A stretch of DNA of 59,480 bases from Fredinandcohnia humi (GCF_001439915.1 NZ_LMBW01000005.1:269470-328949), one strand, 5' to 3'; shown: positions 25,171-34,660, counted from the stretch's first letter. Numbers and translations: made by a program. The notes: generated from the letters alone by a model not told the origin.

Positions 25171-25200
25171 AAAAGAGACGCAAAGAGTGCGTCTCTTTTC
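25171..25200 (+). terminator. Terminator of the peptide transporter operon
   Basis: AAAAGAGACGC and GCGTCTCTTTT, perfect 11-bp stem with a short loop, followed by CTTTTT. Confidence 0.92.
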
Positions 25201-25274
25201 TTTTTGGGACACTTTTGTGGTACACCTTGACATGTTTTTGCGCCGTTTAATAATTACCAAGATTTCACTTAACT

Positions 25275-25372
25275 AATATGTTAATCCGTGACCAAGCTTA
25301 TACACATTCCCATCGCCATCTTTATAAATATAGCTAAGTCCTTCTGGCATATACTTATCCTTGTCATAGAAT
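25275..25372 (-). pseudogene. Unidentified gene remnant
   Basis: The minus strand encodes [18 protein letters not shown] and on through a [12 protein letters not shown] segment before a TAG stop near 25275, but has an in-frame stop directly upstream, no start codon and no ribosome site. The composition is clearly protein-like rather than random for this AT-rich gap. I do not recognise the parent family. Confidence 0.4.
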
Positions 25373-25620
25373 TGTTAACTGAAAATGGAATAGAAATTGA
25401 GGCTGGTCCTTTAAGACACGGGATTTCCCAATCAACGAGCCTGTATGCAATTGAACCAGGTGGTAATCGTGTCGAACTATATGGTGAACCTTCTTACCAT
25501 ATTATCGATCCCGAGTGGAAACCAGGTAGGTGGACAGAAAAGGAAGTAGAAAGAGAGATATCATTTTCTATGGATCCCCGCTACCAAAAATATTTTTTGA
25601 AAAGGAACACCACCCGTTAA
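25366..25620 (+). pseudogene. C-terminal remnant of a catechol 2,3-dioxygenase-like protein
   Basis: About 84 residues resemble the C-terminus of extradiol (VOC-fold) dioxygenases: [36 protein letters not shown] (the conserved EPGGNR region with the third metal-ligand Glu) and [16 protein letters not shown]. The upstream part needed for the first domain and metal His ligands is missing. Frames preceding it are unrelated hydrophobic sequence, so the ORF at 25288-25620 is a chance fusion and not a working gene. Confidence 0.65.
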
Positions 25621-25659
25621 TCCTTTAATGGTTAAATAGTGATACTAGTATCACATTAG

Positions 25660-25692
25660 AAAGGCCTGTTCCCCAACCGATACAGGCCTTTT
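25660..25692. terminator. Terminator of the MMPL transporter gene
   Basis: AAAGGCCTGT and ACAGGCCTTT, perfect 10-bp stem with a 12-nt loop, just downstream of the stop at 25699 on the minus strand; could also serve the plus strand (TTTTCC). Confidence 0.85.
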
Positions 25693-25698
25693 CCATAT

Positions 25699-27807
25699 TT
25701 ATTTTTCTTCACTTACCGCTTTATCTTTTTCTAATAAAACAATAAGCCCTGGTAATAATACTCCTCGAATCAAAAATGTATCTAACAGAATCCCGACCGC
25801 TACTATAAAGCCGAAGACAAATAATAATTGAACTGGTTGTGTCATAAGAACAGCAAATGTCGCTGCTAAGATGATACCTGCCGACGAGATAACTCCACCT
25901 GTTTTTGATACGGCGATTTGTACGGCTTCTTTAACAGAATGGGTTCTTCTCTCCTCCTGGTATCTTGATATAAGCATGATATTATAGTCAATACCAAGTG
26001 CAACGAGAAATACGAACGAATACAATGGCACCCGGTTGCTAATCGTATTGATATCAAAGAATAGGTTTGTTAAGAACATCCCAAGTCCTAATGCCGCTAC
26101 AAATGACACTAAGATGGTTCCCATCATATAAATTGGCATTCTAAACGACTTCGTCAATACAATTAACATCCCAAAAATCAAAATCGTCTCAAGCAACACA
26201 ATCAGAATGACGTCTCTATTGTTTACAATTCGGTCGTCTACTTTCATTGCCGTTTCTCCTGCAAAATAAAGTTCTCCGTCTAGATTTGCATTTGCTAATA
26301 TGGTATCAGAGTTATTGATCATCTTCTCCATTGCATCAATCGTTTTGACATCATATGGCCCTTCTTCAAATGTTAAACTAAAGTTTAATACTTTATTTTC
26401 ATCAGCCGTCCCATTGATTCTTACATCACTCACAAGTTCTTGTTCTAATAACTCGGTTTGCAATGCTCCCATTTCTTCTTTAGTTACATCTTCTTTTCCT
26501 TCATATAAGACCGTTGATGGTGCGAGATCACCCTTTGCAAATTTTTCTTGAATTAATTCATAGCCTTGGCGTGATGGCATATCTTCTGGGAAGGACTTCA
26601 TCGTATCAAACTCATATGTGAGATTGAACATATTGGCTGCAGAAATTAGCAGGAAGATACCTATAACCCCAACCGATAATCCAGGTTTTTTGACAACCAC
26701 CCTACCAATTTTACTCCAAATTGAGTTGTCTTTAACTTTTTCATCGCCAACCTTCGGAACCTTTGGCCAGAAAGATTTTCGACCGAAGAGTGTAAATAAA
26801 GCCGGCACTAATGTGATCGAAGCAAGCATGATGACAACCATCGTAGTCGCAAAGGTCGGCGCGAAATTACGATAATCTCCAAATTCAGCAAAGAACAATA
26901 CAAGCATTGCCGCTAGAACCGTTCCACCGGAAAAAAAGACTGGCATCCCTGTTTCCTTCATTGCAGCCCGCATTGCATCATATTTATTTTCATGGCCTTT
27001 AAGTTCCTCACGAAAACGTGAAAAAATAAATAATGAATAGTCAATTACTGCCGCAAATAATAAAATTGACATGATTGAAATCGTTTGGTTACTTAATTGC
27101 AGACCTGCCTTCCCTAATATACCGAGCATTTGCATCACTACTTCATATACAAAAACAGCAGCTAACAACGGTATTAATGCTAGAAGCGGTGAACGATAAA
27201 TAACAATTAATAAAATCAAAATTAGGCCAACTGTTGAAAAAATTAAAACAAGGTCTGCCCTTGAGAATAAATCGAGGGAATCTGTGGCGATCCCTGCAGG
27301 ACCTGTTACATACAGAGTTAAATCTGTATTTTCCTCAACCACTTCAATGATTCTATCCTTTGAATCTCTGATTTCCTTCGTTTCAAGCGACTCATTAAAG
27401 ACCATTGGAAGTAATGCGGTGGTTTGGTCTTCTGAGAAAAATCCAGCGGTAGCCTGTGGAGGTAATGAAGCTAATGGAACAACCTGCTCTACACCTGGAA
27501 TCTTCGCTTCCTCAATATGATTGAATACATTAACAAGGTCTACGGATTCCAGTTGGCCTTCCTTCGCTTGAAAAACTAAAATTCCTGGCGTTCCATCACT
27601 ATCCTTGAAATACTCATCCACTTTATTTTTTGCAAGTACAGATTTTGCGTCTTCAGGTAAAGAATCAATCCTTGAAACCTCATAATCCTTTGCATTTGGC
27701 GCAAAAAACGCCAATACCATCGTAATAATAAGCCAGATAGCTAATGTAATCCACATTCCTTTTTTCGTAGTGACTTTATCTGTAATGGCTTGTAGCATCT
27801 CTTTCAT
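25699..27807 (-). CDS. MMPL-family (RND) exporter
   Basis: 702 residues from ATG 27807, preceded by AAGGAG. Two similar halves, each with one helix, a large outside loop (about residues 40-180 and 390-530) and five helices: typical of bacterial MMPL/YdfJ-type exporters. Conserved stretches: SILLFAAVIDYSLFIFSRFREEL (first half) and FVFLVALGIDYNIMLISRYQEE (second half), carrying the Asp-Tyr pair of the proton relay. It may export lipids, siderophores or drugs. It is directly downstream of its presumptive TetR regulator, separated by 116 bp holding three operators. A role in resistance or lipid export is inference. Confidence 0.9.
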   Translation of the reverse strand: MKEMLQAITDKVTTKKGMWITLAIWLIITMVLAFFAPNAKDYEVSRIDSLPEDAKSVLAKNKVDEYFKDSDGTPGILVFQAKEGQLESVDLVNVFNHIEEAKIPGVEQVVPLASLPPQATAGFFSEDQTTALLPMVFNESLETKEIRDSKDRIIEVVEENTDLTLYVTGPAGIATDSLDLFSRADLVLIFSTVGLILILLIVIYRSPLLALIPLLAAVFVYEVVMQMLGILGKAGLQLSNQTISIMSILLFAAVIDYSLFIFSRFREELKGHENKYDAMRAAMKETGMPVFFSGGTVLAAMLVLFFAEFGDYRNFAPTFATTMVVIMLASITLVPALFTLFGRKSFWPKVPKVGDEKVKDNSIWSKIGRVVVKKPGLSVGVIGIFLLISAANMFNLTYEFDTMKSFPEDMPSRQGYELIQEKFAKGDLAPSTVLYEGKEDVTKEEMGALQTELLEQELVSDVRINGTADENKVLNFSLTFEEGPYDVKTIDAMEKMINNSDTILANANLDGELYFAGETAMKVDDRIVNNRDVILIVLLETILIFGMLIVLTKSFRMPIYMMGTILVSFVAALGLGMFLTNLFFDINTISNRVPLYSFVFLVALGIDYNIMLISRYQEERRTHSVKEAVQIAVSKTGGVISSAGIILAATFAVLMTQPVQLLFVFGFIVAVGILLDTFLIRGVLLPGLIVLLEKDKAVSEEK

Positions 27808-27840
27808 GACTTTTCCAACTCCTTCCATTTGCTTTTTTTA

Positions 27841-27925
27841 AAGTGACACCTGTGTCACTTTGCGGCAAAAAAATTGACACTGTTGTCACTATAATTATCT
27901 TTTATAAGTGACACCTGTGTCAATT
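27841..27925. promoter_or_regulatory. Three TetR operators and the exporter promoter
   Basis: Three related palindromes: AAGTGACACCTGTGTCACTT (27841-27860, 9-bp perfect arms), AATTGACACTGTTGTCACTA (about 27872-27891, imperfect) and AAGTGACACCTGTGTCAATT (27906-27925). The outermost overlaps the stop codon of the TetR gene and supplies the minus-strand -35 TTGACA (27918-27923), 18 bp from a -10 GATAAT (27894-27899). Repressor binding would shut the exporter promoter. Confidence 0.85.
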
Positions 27926-28499
27926 AGGAATCTTTAAAGATTCCATGACAAATTATCTTCTTAATCGACCCGACCCACATATCATGTGGAATGCCAAAAT
28001 GATTTGGAATTGCGATTGATTGAAAAATGTATCCTAAAATCAAAGGTTCGGGTAAGTTTGTGTTTAGTAAGTTTTCATTCTTGCCTGCCTGAACAAAACC
28101 CTGCATATATTGGTACATCTTAAGATGGTAGCTTTCGAGTTTCGCTATATTTTCTTTCACTTTTGTATTTAAATGAACCGGAACACGTTTACCAATTTCG
28201 ATTAATTGATGAAGCTCCGGATTCTTAAACATGAGATGGAGGAGAAAATCAAACTGTGCATGAAACCCTATTATTGAGTGGATTTCCTTTAACTCATGGA
28301 GATGTTGCTCCATTTTAAAAAGCATATATTCTGTAATCAATTCTTCCTTGTTTTCAAAATACTTATAGATCGCCCCGCGGGAAACATGTAAATGGTCCGC
28401 CACCAAACTTATCTGGAACCCTTCATAATTGTTCGCAAGAAGCAGTTCCTCAGTTGCCTGATATAATTCCTCAGTAGTAAATTTTCGCTCACGTGCCAT
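27924..28499 (-). CDS. TetR-family repressor of the MMPL exporter
   Basis: 191 residues from ATG 28499 (GGGGTGAAG upstream; the in-frame upstream ATG has no such site). N-terminal helix-turn-helix of the TetR class: YQATEELLLANNYEGFQISLVADHLHVSRGAIYKYFENKEELI (residues about 13-55), then a helical ligand domain with no recognised pocket. The exporter downstream and the three palindromes between them make it the likely local regulator. The inducer is unknown. Confidence 0.9.
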   Translation of the reverse strand: MARERKFTTEELYQATEELLLANNYEGFQISLVADHLHVSRGAIYKYFENKEELITEYMLFKMEQHLHELKEIHSIIGFHAQFDFLLHLMFKNPELHQLIEIGKRVPVHLNTKVKENIAKLESYHLKMYQYMQGFVQAGKNENLLNTNLPEPLILGYIFQSIAIPNHFGIPHDMWVGSIKKIICHGIFKDS

Positions 28500-28579
28500 G
28501 ACTTCACCCCATCCCATTATAAAACAAGACTTTCAAAAAGAGAATGAGTTGGCTTGGATTTGACATTTCACAAGGAATT

Positions 28580-28745
28580 TATGACTAGTACAGCTCCATT
28601 TTCGTCCTACTCGGCACTACTCATTTTATTTAAACAAACGTTTGATTGAATTTGCAAACCGTTGAAAAACTTAAGAAAACCCATTGAACAAACGTTTGTT
28701 TGAAAATGGGTTTTCGAGAGAATAGCCGATTAGTACAGATTGTTT
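28580..28745. repeat. Dispersed repeat (family D), copy 1, with nested palindrome
   Basis: Strongly similar to 34905-35070. Contains ACAAACGTTTGATTG and a nested structure: AAAACCCATT and AATGGGTTTT enclose AACAAACGTTTGTT. It lies after the M20 hydrolase stop codon on the minus strand and could terminate it. Confidence 0.8.
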
Positions 28746-29933
28746 TTAATTTAACTCGTAATATCCACAAACCACATGTCCTACTGCTTTTGCTGCGACG
28801 AGGAGTGCATCTTCATCGATATCGAACTTAGGATGATGATTGAAAAACGGGTCCTTCTCTCCCTTTGGCGTACAAGCAATGTAGAAGAAGCAAGAAGGGA
28901 ACTTTTCTGCATAATAGGCAAAATCTTCAGATGGTGCCATCGGAGGAAATTCCTTCACTTCTTTAATGACTTTGTCTTTTGCATTTTTTAGAATCTCTGC
29001 GACTTTTTCAGTTAGTTCAGGATCGTTATTTAGTGGCGGATAATCATTTTCATATGTTAACTCACAAGTTACTCCAAATTCTTCTTCAAGTCCTTTTGCA
29101 AGTCGTTTCAATTCAAGTTCAATTTTTTTCTTTGTTTCATCCGTCATATAACGAATATCACCTTCAAGCTCTACGCTATCTTTGATGACATTAAAAGTTC
29201 CTTTTCCATCAAATGAACCGATCGTAATCACACCATTTTCAAACGGACTTAAGCGACGACTAATGATCGTTTGTACGGCAGTTACAAAATGCGCACCTGC
29301 AACAATGGCATCATTTGCTAGATGTGGTGATGAGCCGTGTCCACCTCTACCTTGAATTTTCAACTTCATATAGGCTCTACCATTGAAAGAATATCCTGCA
29401 TGATACCCTACTAGTCCTGCTGGACCCATTGGTAGAAGATGGATCCCGAATACATTGTCTAAATCATCAAGAACTCCTGATTCTACAATACTCTTTGCCC
29501 CGCCTGGCGGAACTTCTTCAGCATGTTGGTGAATAATTTTGATTGTCCCTGGTAATTCATCTTTTAATTGAATCAAACAATCCGCGAGTATTAACAAGTA
29601 TGCGGTATGACCATCATGACCACAAGCATGCATAACGCCTTCATTTTTTGATTTAAACGGCACATCGGCTTCTTCAACAATTGGAAGTGCATCAAAATCT
29701 GCACGCAGACCGATATTCTTACCAGGCTTTCCGCCCTTAATTGTCACGACAATCCCAAAGCCATTCCCTACATTGGATTGAACTTCTACATCCTTCCCTT
29801 TATAAAAGTCAAGAATATATTGTGCCGTTTTTTCTTCTTTAAAAGAAAGCTCTGGATGTTCATGTAGATACCTACGAATTTCGATCATTTCATCCTTACG
29901 CGATTCTAACATTTCCATTAATTGATCTTTCAT
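28746..29933 (-). CDS. M20 family amidohydrolase/peptidase
   Basis: 395 residues, full length for the M20D group (IAA-amino acid hydrolase, aminoacylase, hippurate hydrolase, N-acetyl-diaminopimelate deacetylase). Metal and catalytic residues seen: LRADFDALPI near 76, HACGHDGHTAYLL near 101, QHAEEVPPGGAKSIVESGV with the catalytic Glu near 137, GIHLLPMGPAG near 162 and HHPKFDIDEDAL near the end. It removes an acyl group from an amino acid or related compound in the cytosol. ATG 29933 has AAGGAGT. A same-strand MFS gene lies 62 bp upstream, suggesting uptake and hydrolysis of one substrate. Exact substrate unknown. Confidence 0.88.
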   Translation of the reverse strand: MKDQLMEMLESRKDEMIEIRRYLHEHPELSFKEEKTAQYILDFYKGKDVEVQSNVGNGFGIVVTIKGGKPGKNIGLRADFDALPIVEEADVPFKSKNEGVMHACGHDGHTAYLLILADCLIQLKDELPGTIKIIHQHAEEVPPGGAKSIVESGVLDDLDNVFGIHLLPMGPAGLVGYHAGYSFNGRAYMKLKIQGRGGHGSSPHLANDAIVAGAHFVTAVQTIISRRLSPFENGVITIGSFDGKGTFNVIKDSVELEGDIRYMTDETKKKIELELKRLAKGLEEEFGVTCELTYENDYPPLNNDPELTEKVAEILKNAKDKVIKEVKEFPPMAPSEDFAYYAEKFPSCFFYIACTPKGEKDPFFNHHPKFDIDEDALLVAAKAVGHVVCGYYELN

Positions 29934-29995
29934 TGTACTTACTCCTTTTTATATGTATGAAAACACCACAGCCATGTGGTATTTTCAACCACAAA

Positions 29996-31435
29996 TTATT
30001 CTAGAACTGGCTCATTAACTGTTGGTTTTTTAGAAGTTAGATTCGGGTTAACTTCTTTAGTTGTTTTCCCTGCATCCTTTGGTACCATTATTATGATTGA
30101 TAAAATAGATAAGATACCGAAGATTACATTGACAATGATACCCACTGTAGCCGCCCACTCAAGATTGCCATTTGCAGCTATTGCCGCGTAAGCTGTTACT
30201 GAAATGGCAACCCCGAATGCACTACCAAGTGAACTTGCCATTTTATAAACACCTGCCGCTTCACCAACTTTATCAGCTGGAGCATTTGATACTGAAGTAT
30301 CAGTTGAGGGAGTCGCATAAATTCCAAGACCCAGTCCAAATAAGGCAAACCCAATGAATACAACAATTGTATAAGTAAGGCCCGGTAAGAATGTTAAGCC
30401 CATTATACCCACGCCAGCCGTCGTAATGGTGGCCCCCCAAATCATTGGTGATTTTGCTCCAACTTTTTGTAAGATTTTCTCCCCGACACGAATCATCGCG
30501 AGCACAGCTACTAAATAGCCTAGTGACAACATCCCTGATTGGAATGAGTTAAATCCTCGCCCTACTTGTACATACGTATTTGCTACGACTAATGTACCAG
30601 CAATCGCGTTCAATAAGAAATTGGAAACGGTGGCACCTGTATATGGTGCATTTTTGAATACGGCAAAATCAATTAGAACGATTTCTTTACTTTTTTCTAC
30701 TTTAATGAAAACAATTATACCTATAATTGTAACAGCAATAAGGCTAAGAGAAATCAGGCTTGTCCATCCTAGATCTGAACCGTACGTAATAAATACATTC
30801 AAAGCAATCATTGTAACGATAAAAATAGCTAAGCCGGAGTAATCAAACTTAAAAGCACCTGAGGATGGCTGTTTACTTTCTGGTGTATCTTTCAGCAAAA
30901 ACATCCCAACAATTGCAAAGATGATTGAAAAAACAAAAATCCATCTCCAGCCCAATGAAGTGGCAATTGCCCCACCTGCAAAAGATGCCACCCCTGATCC
31001 ACCCCATGAGCCAATCGACCAAAAACTTAATGCACGTTGACGATCTGCACCCTCGAAATAAGCTTTCATTAATGCAATGGTTGACGGCATAATACATGCA
31101 GCTGAAATACCTATAATTACACGTCCAATAATTAGTAATACTGCACCTTGCGTTATGACCAGACAAAGTGAACCAATAATACTTAAAACAAACCCAATAT
31201 TAGCAATCTTTTTACGCCCTACTTTATCAGCAAGACCACCTGCAGCAACAATAAACATTCCTGAAAATAAAGCCGATAAGCTTATGGCAATGTTCAATGT
31301 TCCAAGTGAAATCCCTAAATCTTTTTGTACGGCTGGGACTACATTCACCATTGCCTGTGCAAATAGCCAGAATGTAATAACTCCGAACACAATCCCAATA
31401 ATCATTTTGTTTGTACCTTTATAGCCTGTTTCCAT
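29996..31435 (-). CDS. MFS transporter (DHA2/EmrB-QacA type)
   Basis: 479 residues, 14 predicted membrane helices. Motif A GGLADKVGRKKIANIG near 66 and motif C-like GSWGGSGVASFAGGAIA near 147 point to the drug:proton antiporter-2 group. AAAGGAGG precedes ATG 31435. It is probably co-transcribed with the M20 hydrolase 62 bp downstream. Although the group is best known for drug efflux, many members of this architecture next to amidohydrolases move amino-acid derivatives; direction and substrate are open. Confidence 0.88.
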   Translation of the reverse strand: METGYKGTNKMIIGIVFGVITFWLFAQAMVNVVPAVQKDLGISLGTLNIAISLSALFSGMFIVAAGGLADKVGRKKIANIGFVLSIIGSLCLVITQGAVLLIIGRVIIGISAACIMPSTIALMKAYFEGADRQRALSFWSIGSWGGSGVASFAGGAIATSLGWRWIFVFSIIFAIVGMFLLKDTPESKQPSSGAFKFDYSGLAIFIVTMIALNVFITYGSDLGWTSLISLSLIAVTIIGIIVFIKVEKSKEIVLIDFAVFKNAPYTGATVSNFLLNAIAGTLVVANTYVQVGRGFNSFQSGMLSLGYLVAVLAMIRVGEKILQKVGAKSPMIWGATITTAGVGIMGLTFLPGLTYTIVVFIGFALFGLGLGIYATPSTDTSVSNAPADKVGEAAGVYKMASSLGSAFGVAISVTAYAAIAANGNLEWAATVGIIVNVIFGILSILSIIIMVPKDAGKTTKEVNPNLTSKKPTVNEPVLE

Positions 31436-31594
31436 ATTTAAAAAACCTCCTTTGATACTATAATTCCCGTACCTAATGACTTAATTCTGTCCGAAATATG
31501 AAATATAATCCAGCGGATTATAAAACAATAAGGAGCGTGTTTTTAATACGAATGCATACTCACAGGAAAGTTGTTTATTCCATGCACAGAGAAA

Positions 31595-31624
31595 AGGCCT
31601 GTACCCTCAAATGGATACAAGCCT
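31595..31624 (-). terminator. Terminator of the amino-acid ABC operon
   Basis: AGGC-x-TGTA pairs with TACA-x-GCCT, followed by TTTTC on the minus strand, ten bases after the stop at 31635. Confidence 0.7.
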
Positions 31625-31634
31625 CTTTCTGTTA

Positions 31635-32366
31635 CTAATAGGATATACTACTCGAAGCAGCTTTTTTGTTATTAAATCCCTTTCCGCCTGAATTTCCTTT
31701 TCTTTGATTCGTGTCGAGACGTTTTTCTAATGCTCTTGATAGAAGGGATAATGCGTAATTAACTACAAAATACATAAGTGCTGCTAGAATATAAAGCGGA
31801 ATAATTTGGTTGCCCCCATTTGGACCAGCATATATTCCTTGTACATTGTGTAATAATTCCGGTAAAGCAATAATGATTGCGAGTGAGGTATCTTTTAGCA
31901 GCGCAATGAATTGGCTTACTAATGGCGGGATCATTCTTTTTAATGCTTGAGGCAGAATAATATGCCACATTGTTTGCACATAGCCTAGACCTGAAGACCG
32001 TGCAGCCTCAATTTGTCCCTTATTAATGGAGTTTAATCCACTTCTGACAATTTCGGAAATCATCGCGGATTCAAACACAGTAAGTCCGACTATCGCAGCG
32101 GTCATAACACTCATTTTAATTCCAATTTGCGGTAATCCAAAATACGTGATAAAGATAATTAATATTAACGGCAAATTACGTAGTGCCTCAACAATAATCG
32201 CGACTATTTTTGAAAGAATTGGTATCTTTGCATATCTTGTAATCCCGAGAACGCTACCTATTATAAAGCTTAAAACAATTGAAACAAAAGCAACTATTAA
32301 TGTAATTTGAAAACCTTTTAATAAATACATGATGTTGTCTGCTGAATATGCACCTATAAAGTCCAT
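31635..32366 (-). CDS. Polar amino-acid ABC transporter permease (GlnP-like)
   Basis: 243 residues, HisM/GlnP family with about five helices; EAA loop GQIEAARSSGLGYVQTMWHIILPQALKRMIPPLVSQFIALLKDTSL is diagnostic. A polar Lys/Gly/Asn-rich tail of about 25 residues follows the last helix. ATG 32366 follows AAGGGGGG. It lies 15 bp after the other permease gene and forms the channel with it. Confidence 0.9.
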   Translation of the reverse strand: MDFIGAYSADNIMYLLKGFQITLIVAFVSIVLSFIIGSVLGITRYAKIPILSKIVAIIVEALRNLPLILIIFITYFGLPQIGIKMSVMTAAIVGLTVFESAMISEIVRSGLNSINKGQIEAARSSGLGYVQTMWHIILPQALKRMIPPLVSQFIALLKDTSLAIIIALPELLHNVQGIYAGPNGGNQIIPLYILAALMYFVVNYALSLLSRALEKRLDTNQRKGNSGGKGFNNKKAASSSISY

Positions 32367-32381
32367 TTTCTATCCCCCCTT

Positions 32382-33032
32382 TTAGTAGCTTTTTGCCAGT
32401 CTGCGTTCAAGATGATTGACAAGTAAGCTTAACGGGATGGTTAGTACTAAGAAAAACATTCCTACCAATATATACGTATCGAAAATTCGGAAGCTTTTTT
32501 GAGCAATAATATCACCGAAATACATTAATTCCCCACCGGCAACCACAGTCAAAATCGATGTGTTTTTTATAAGATTAATAAATTGATTGCCGATTGGCGG
32601 GATTACAATTTTTATAGCCTGAGGTAAAATAATCAATCTCATCGTTTGTATATAGGTAAGCCCTGATGAACGGGCGGCTTCCATCTGGCCTTTATCAACA
32701 GATTGAATACCAGCCCTGACCGCCTCAGCGATAAAGGAAGCCGTATAGATGGAAAGTCCAATCGTTCCCGCAACGAAACCACTTAAATCTACATATGAAC
32801 TTAACCCAAAGTAAAAGAAAAATATGATGATGATGAGCGGAATATTTCTTATGAACTCAACAAAGCATGTGCCGAAAAAGTTTAAGATTTTAAATGGTGC
32901 TATCCTCATCACCGCAACAATTACTCCTAATACAAAACTACACGCTAGTCCGATCACGCTAATCTTTATCGTATTAAAAAAACCTTGCATAAATATGTCA
33001 AAATTGCTTGTTAATATGGTTAAGTCTACCAT
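32382..33032 (-). CDS. Polar amino-acid ABC transporter permease (GlnM-like)
   Basis: 216 residues from ATG 33032 (AGAGG nine bases upstream; the in-frame ATG at 33041 abuts that site). EAA loop GQMEAARSSGLTYIQTMRLIILPQAIKIVIPPIGNQFINLIKNTSILT. Second permease half. A perfect hairpin in the 74-bp gap before it separates it from the binding-protein gene. Confidence 0.9.
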   Translation of the reverse strand: MVDLTILTSNFDIFMQGFFNTIKISVIGLACSFVLGVIVAVMRIAPFKILNFFGTCFVEFIRNIPLIIIIFFFYFGLSSYVDLSGFVAGTIGLSIYTASFIAEAVRAGIQSVDKGQMEAARSSGLTYIQTMRLIILPQAIKIVIPPIGNQFINLIKNTSILTVVAGGELMYFGDIIAQKSFRIFDTYILVGMFFLVLTIPLSLLVNHLERRLAKSY

Positions 33033-33072
33033 CTTCACCATCCTCTGTGTTTGACAAGATTTTTATTCAAAA

Positions 33073-33096
33073 GGGATGGGTAATGCTACCCATCCC
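33073..33096 (-). terminator. Hairpin between binding protein and permease genes
   Basis: GGGATGGGTA and TACCCATCCC, perfect 10-bp stem, 4-nt loop, followed on the minus strand by TTTTGAAT. Likely a partial terminator or 3' stabiliser giving more binding protein than permease. Confidence 0.75.
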
Positions 33097-33106
33097 CCTG
33101 CACTCA

Positions 33107-33910
33107 TTATTCTTTGATCCATTTATCTTTTATGGTATCGTATTCTCCACTATCTTTAATTTTCTTTAGGAATTCATTTACATAGTCAGTGAATTCATCA
33201 TCACCCTTAATGATGGCAATACCATATGGCTCCTCTGTAAAAGTACCACCCACGACCTCATAGTTGTCGTCTTGAGCAGCCATTCCATATAAAATTGAGT
33301 TATCTGTTGTAAGTGCATCACCTTTACCAGCTTTTAATGCTGTGAAGGCTTCCGCATAGTTTTCAAATTCTAACAACTCAATGTCTGGTGCAGCCTCTTT
33401 AACATTTGGACCAGATGTTGCCCCCTTTACAACTAGCACCTTCGAACCCTTTCCTAAATCTTTAACACTTTTGATATCGCTTCCTTTTTTCACAAGTAAC
33501 GACTGACCAGCATCAAAATAAATATCTGAGAAATTTACTTCCTCTTTACGCTCTTTCGTAATTGTCATTGTTGCTATGATTGCATCAATATCCCCATTTT
33601 GAAGTTTAGGGATACGCGTTTTCGAAGTAATTTCGACTAATTCAATTTTATTTTCGTCACCTAAAATTTCCTTTGCAAGTGCCTTCGCAATATCAACATC
33701 AAAACCAGTCACTTCACCACTTGCCGGGTCCTTATAACCAAATAAATTCGTATCGTATTTAACACCCACTACGAATTTATCCCTTTCTTTAATTTTACCT
33801 AATGTGCCTGTACTTTCATCACCTGATGATTTCGATGTTCCACACCCTGCCATTAAACCAGCAATTAATGCAAATACAACACCCAAAAATAGTATCTTCT
33901 TAACTCTCAT
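33107..33910 (-). CDS. Amino-acid-binding lipoprotein (GlnH-like)
   Basis: 267 residues, family-3 solute-binding protein. Lipobox LMAGC near residue 23 after a hydrophobic signal. Ligand-site elements: VGVKYDTNLFGYKDPASGEVTGFDVDIAKALAKEILGD (the GFDVD signature with the amino-group-binding Asp) and TSKTRIPKLQNGDIDAIIATMTITKERKEEVNFSDIYF (carboxylate-binding Arg). Pattern fits glutamine, glutamate or aspartate; I cannot choose between them. Confidence 0.9.
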   Translation of the reverse strand: MRVKKILFLGVVFALIAGLMAGCGTSKSSGDESTGTLGKIKERDKFVVGVKYDTNLFGYKDPASGEVTGFDVDIAKALAKEILGDENKIELVEITSKTRIPKLQNGDIDAIIATMTITKERKEEVNFSDIYFDAGQSLLVKKGSDIKSVKDLGKGSKVLVVKGATSGPNVKEAAPDIELLEFENYAEAFTALKAGKGDALTTDNSILYGMAAQDDNYEVVGGTFTEEPYGIAIIKGDDEFTDYVNEFLKKIKDSGEYDTIKDKWIKE

Positions 33911-33931
33911 TACATCATCCCCCTATATATT

Positions 33932-34660
33932 TTAATGATTTAATACCCTTCGTAAAAAATCCTGTGCCCTATCTGCCTGAGGGCGTGCAAAAAATTCAAC
34001 TGGCTTTCCTTCTTCCACAATTTTTCCTTCATCCATAAAAACAACCCGATTTGCTACTTCCCGCGCAAACCCCATTTCATGGGTTACTACCACCATTGTC
34101 ATGCCATCATTCGCTAACGATTTCATAACATCTAGCACTTCCCCAATCATTTCAGGGTCCAATGCTGAGGTAGGTTCATCAAAAAGCATCACATTCGGCT
34201 TCATCGCAAGTCCTCTTGCGATTGCCACCCTTTGTTGCTGTCCTCCTGATAATTGTGATGGATACGAATTTGCTTTTTCCGGTATGCCTACCTTTTCCAA
34301 ATAATACATGGCTGTTTCCTCTGCCTTTTTCTTATCCTCACCAAGTACTTGCATAGGTGCCAATGTAATGTTTTGTAAGACCGTTTTATGAGGATAGAGA
34401 TTAAAATGCTGAAACACCATTCCAATATTTCGACGTAATTCATTAATATCCGTCTTTTTGTCATTCACCTTAATGCCGTTGACCTCTAATTCACCATCTG
34501 TAATCATCTCTAGACGATTTATACAGCGTAACATGGTACTTTTTCCCGAACCGGATGGTCCAATGACAACAACTACTTCCCCTTGCTCCACTTCTAAGCT
34601 AATATCTTTTAAAACATGGAAACTTCCGAAATGCTTATTAACATGACGAAATGAGATCAA
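33932..34660 (-). CDS. Polar amino-acid ABC transporter ATPase (GlnQ-like)
   Basis: 242 residues. I start it at TTG 34660 ([20 protein letters not shown]), five to six bases after GGGGGGAG; the upstream in-frame TTG at 34675 would put that site inside the gene. Walker [10 protein letters not shown] near 34, Q-loop [12 protein letters not shown], signature [14 protein letters not shown], Walker [16 protein letters not shown]-loop VTHEMGFA. First gene of the order ATPase, binding protein, permease, permease. No T-box or riboswitch is visible in the leader 34661-34900. Confidence 0.92.
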   Translation of the reverse strand: MISFRHVNKHFGSFHVLKDISLEVEQGEVVVVIGPSGSGKSTMLRCINRLEMITDGELEVNGIKVNDKKTDINELRRNIGMVFQHFNLYPHKTVLQNITLAPMQVLGEDKKKAEETAMYYLEKVGIPEKANSYPSQLSGGQQQRVAIARGLAMKPNVMLFDEPTSALDPEMIGEVLDVMKSLANDGMTMVVVTHEMGFAREVANRVVFMDEGKIVEEGKPVEFFARPQADRAQDFLRRVLNH

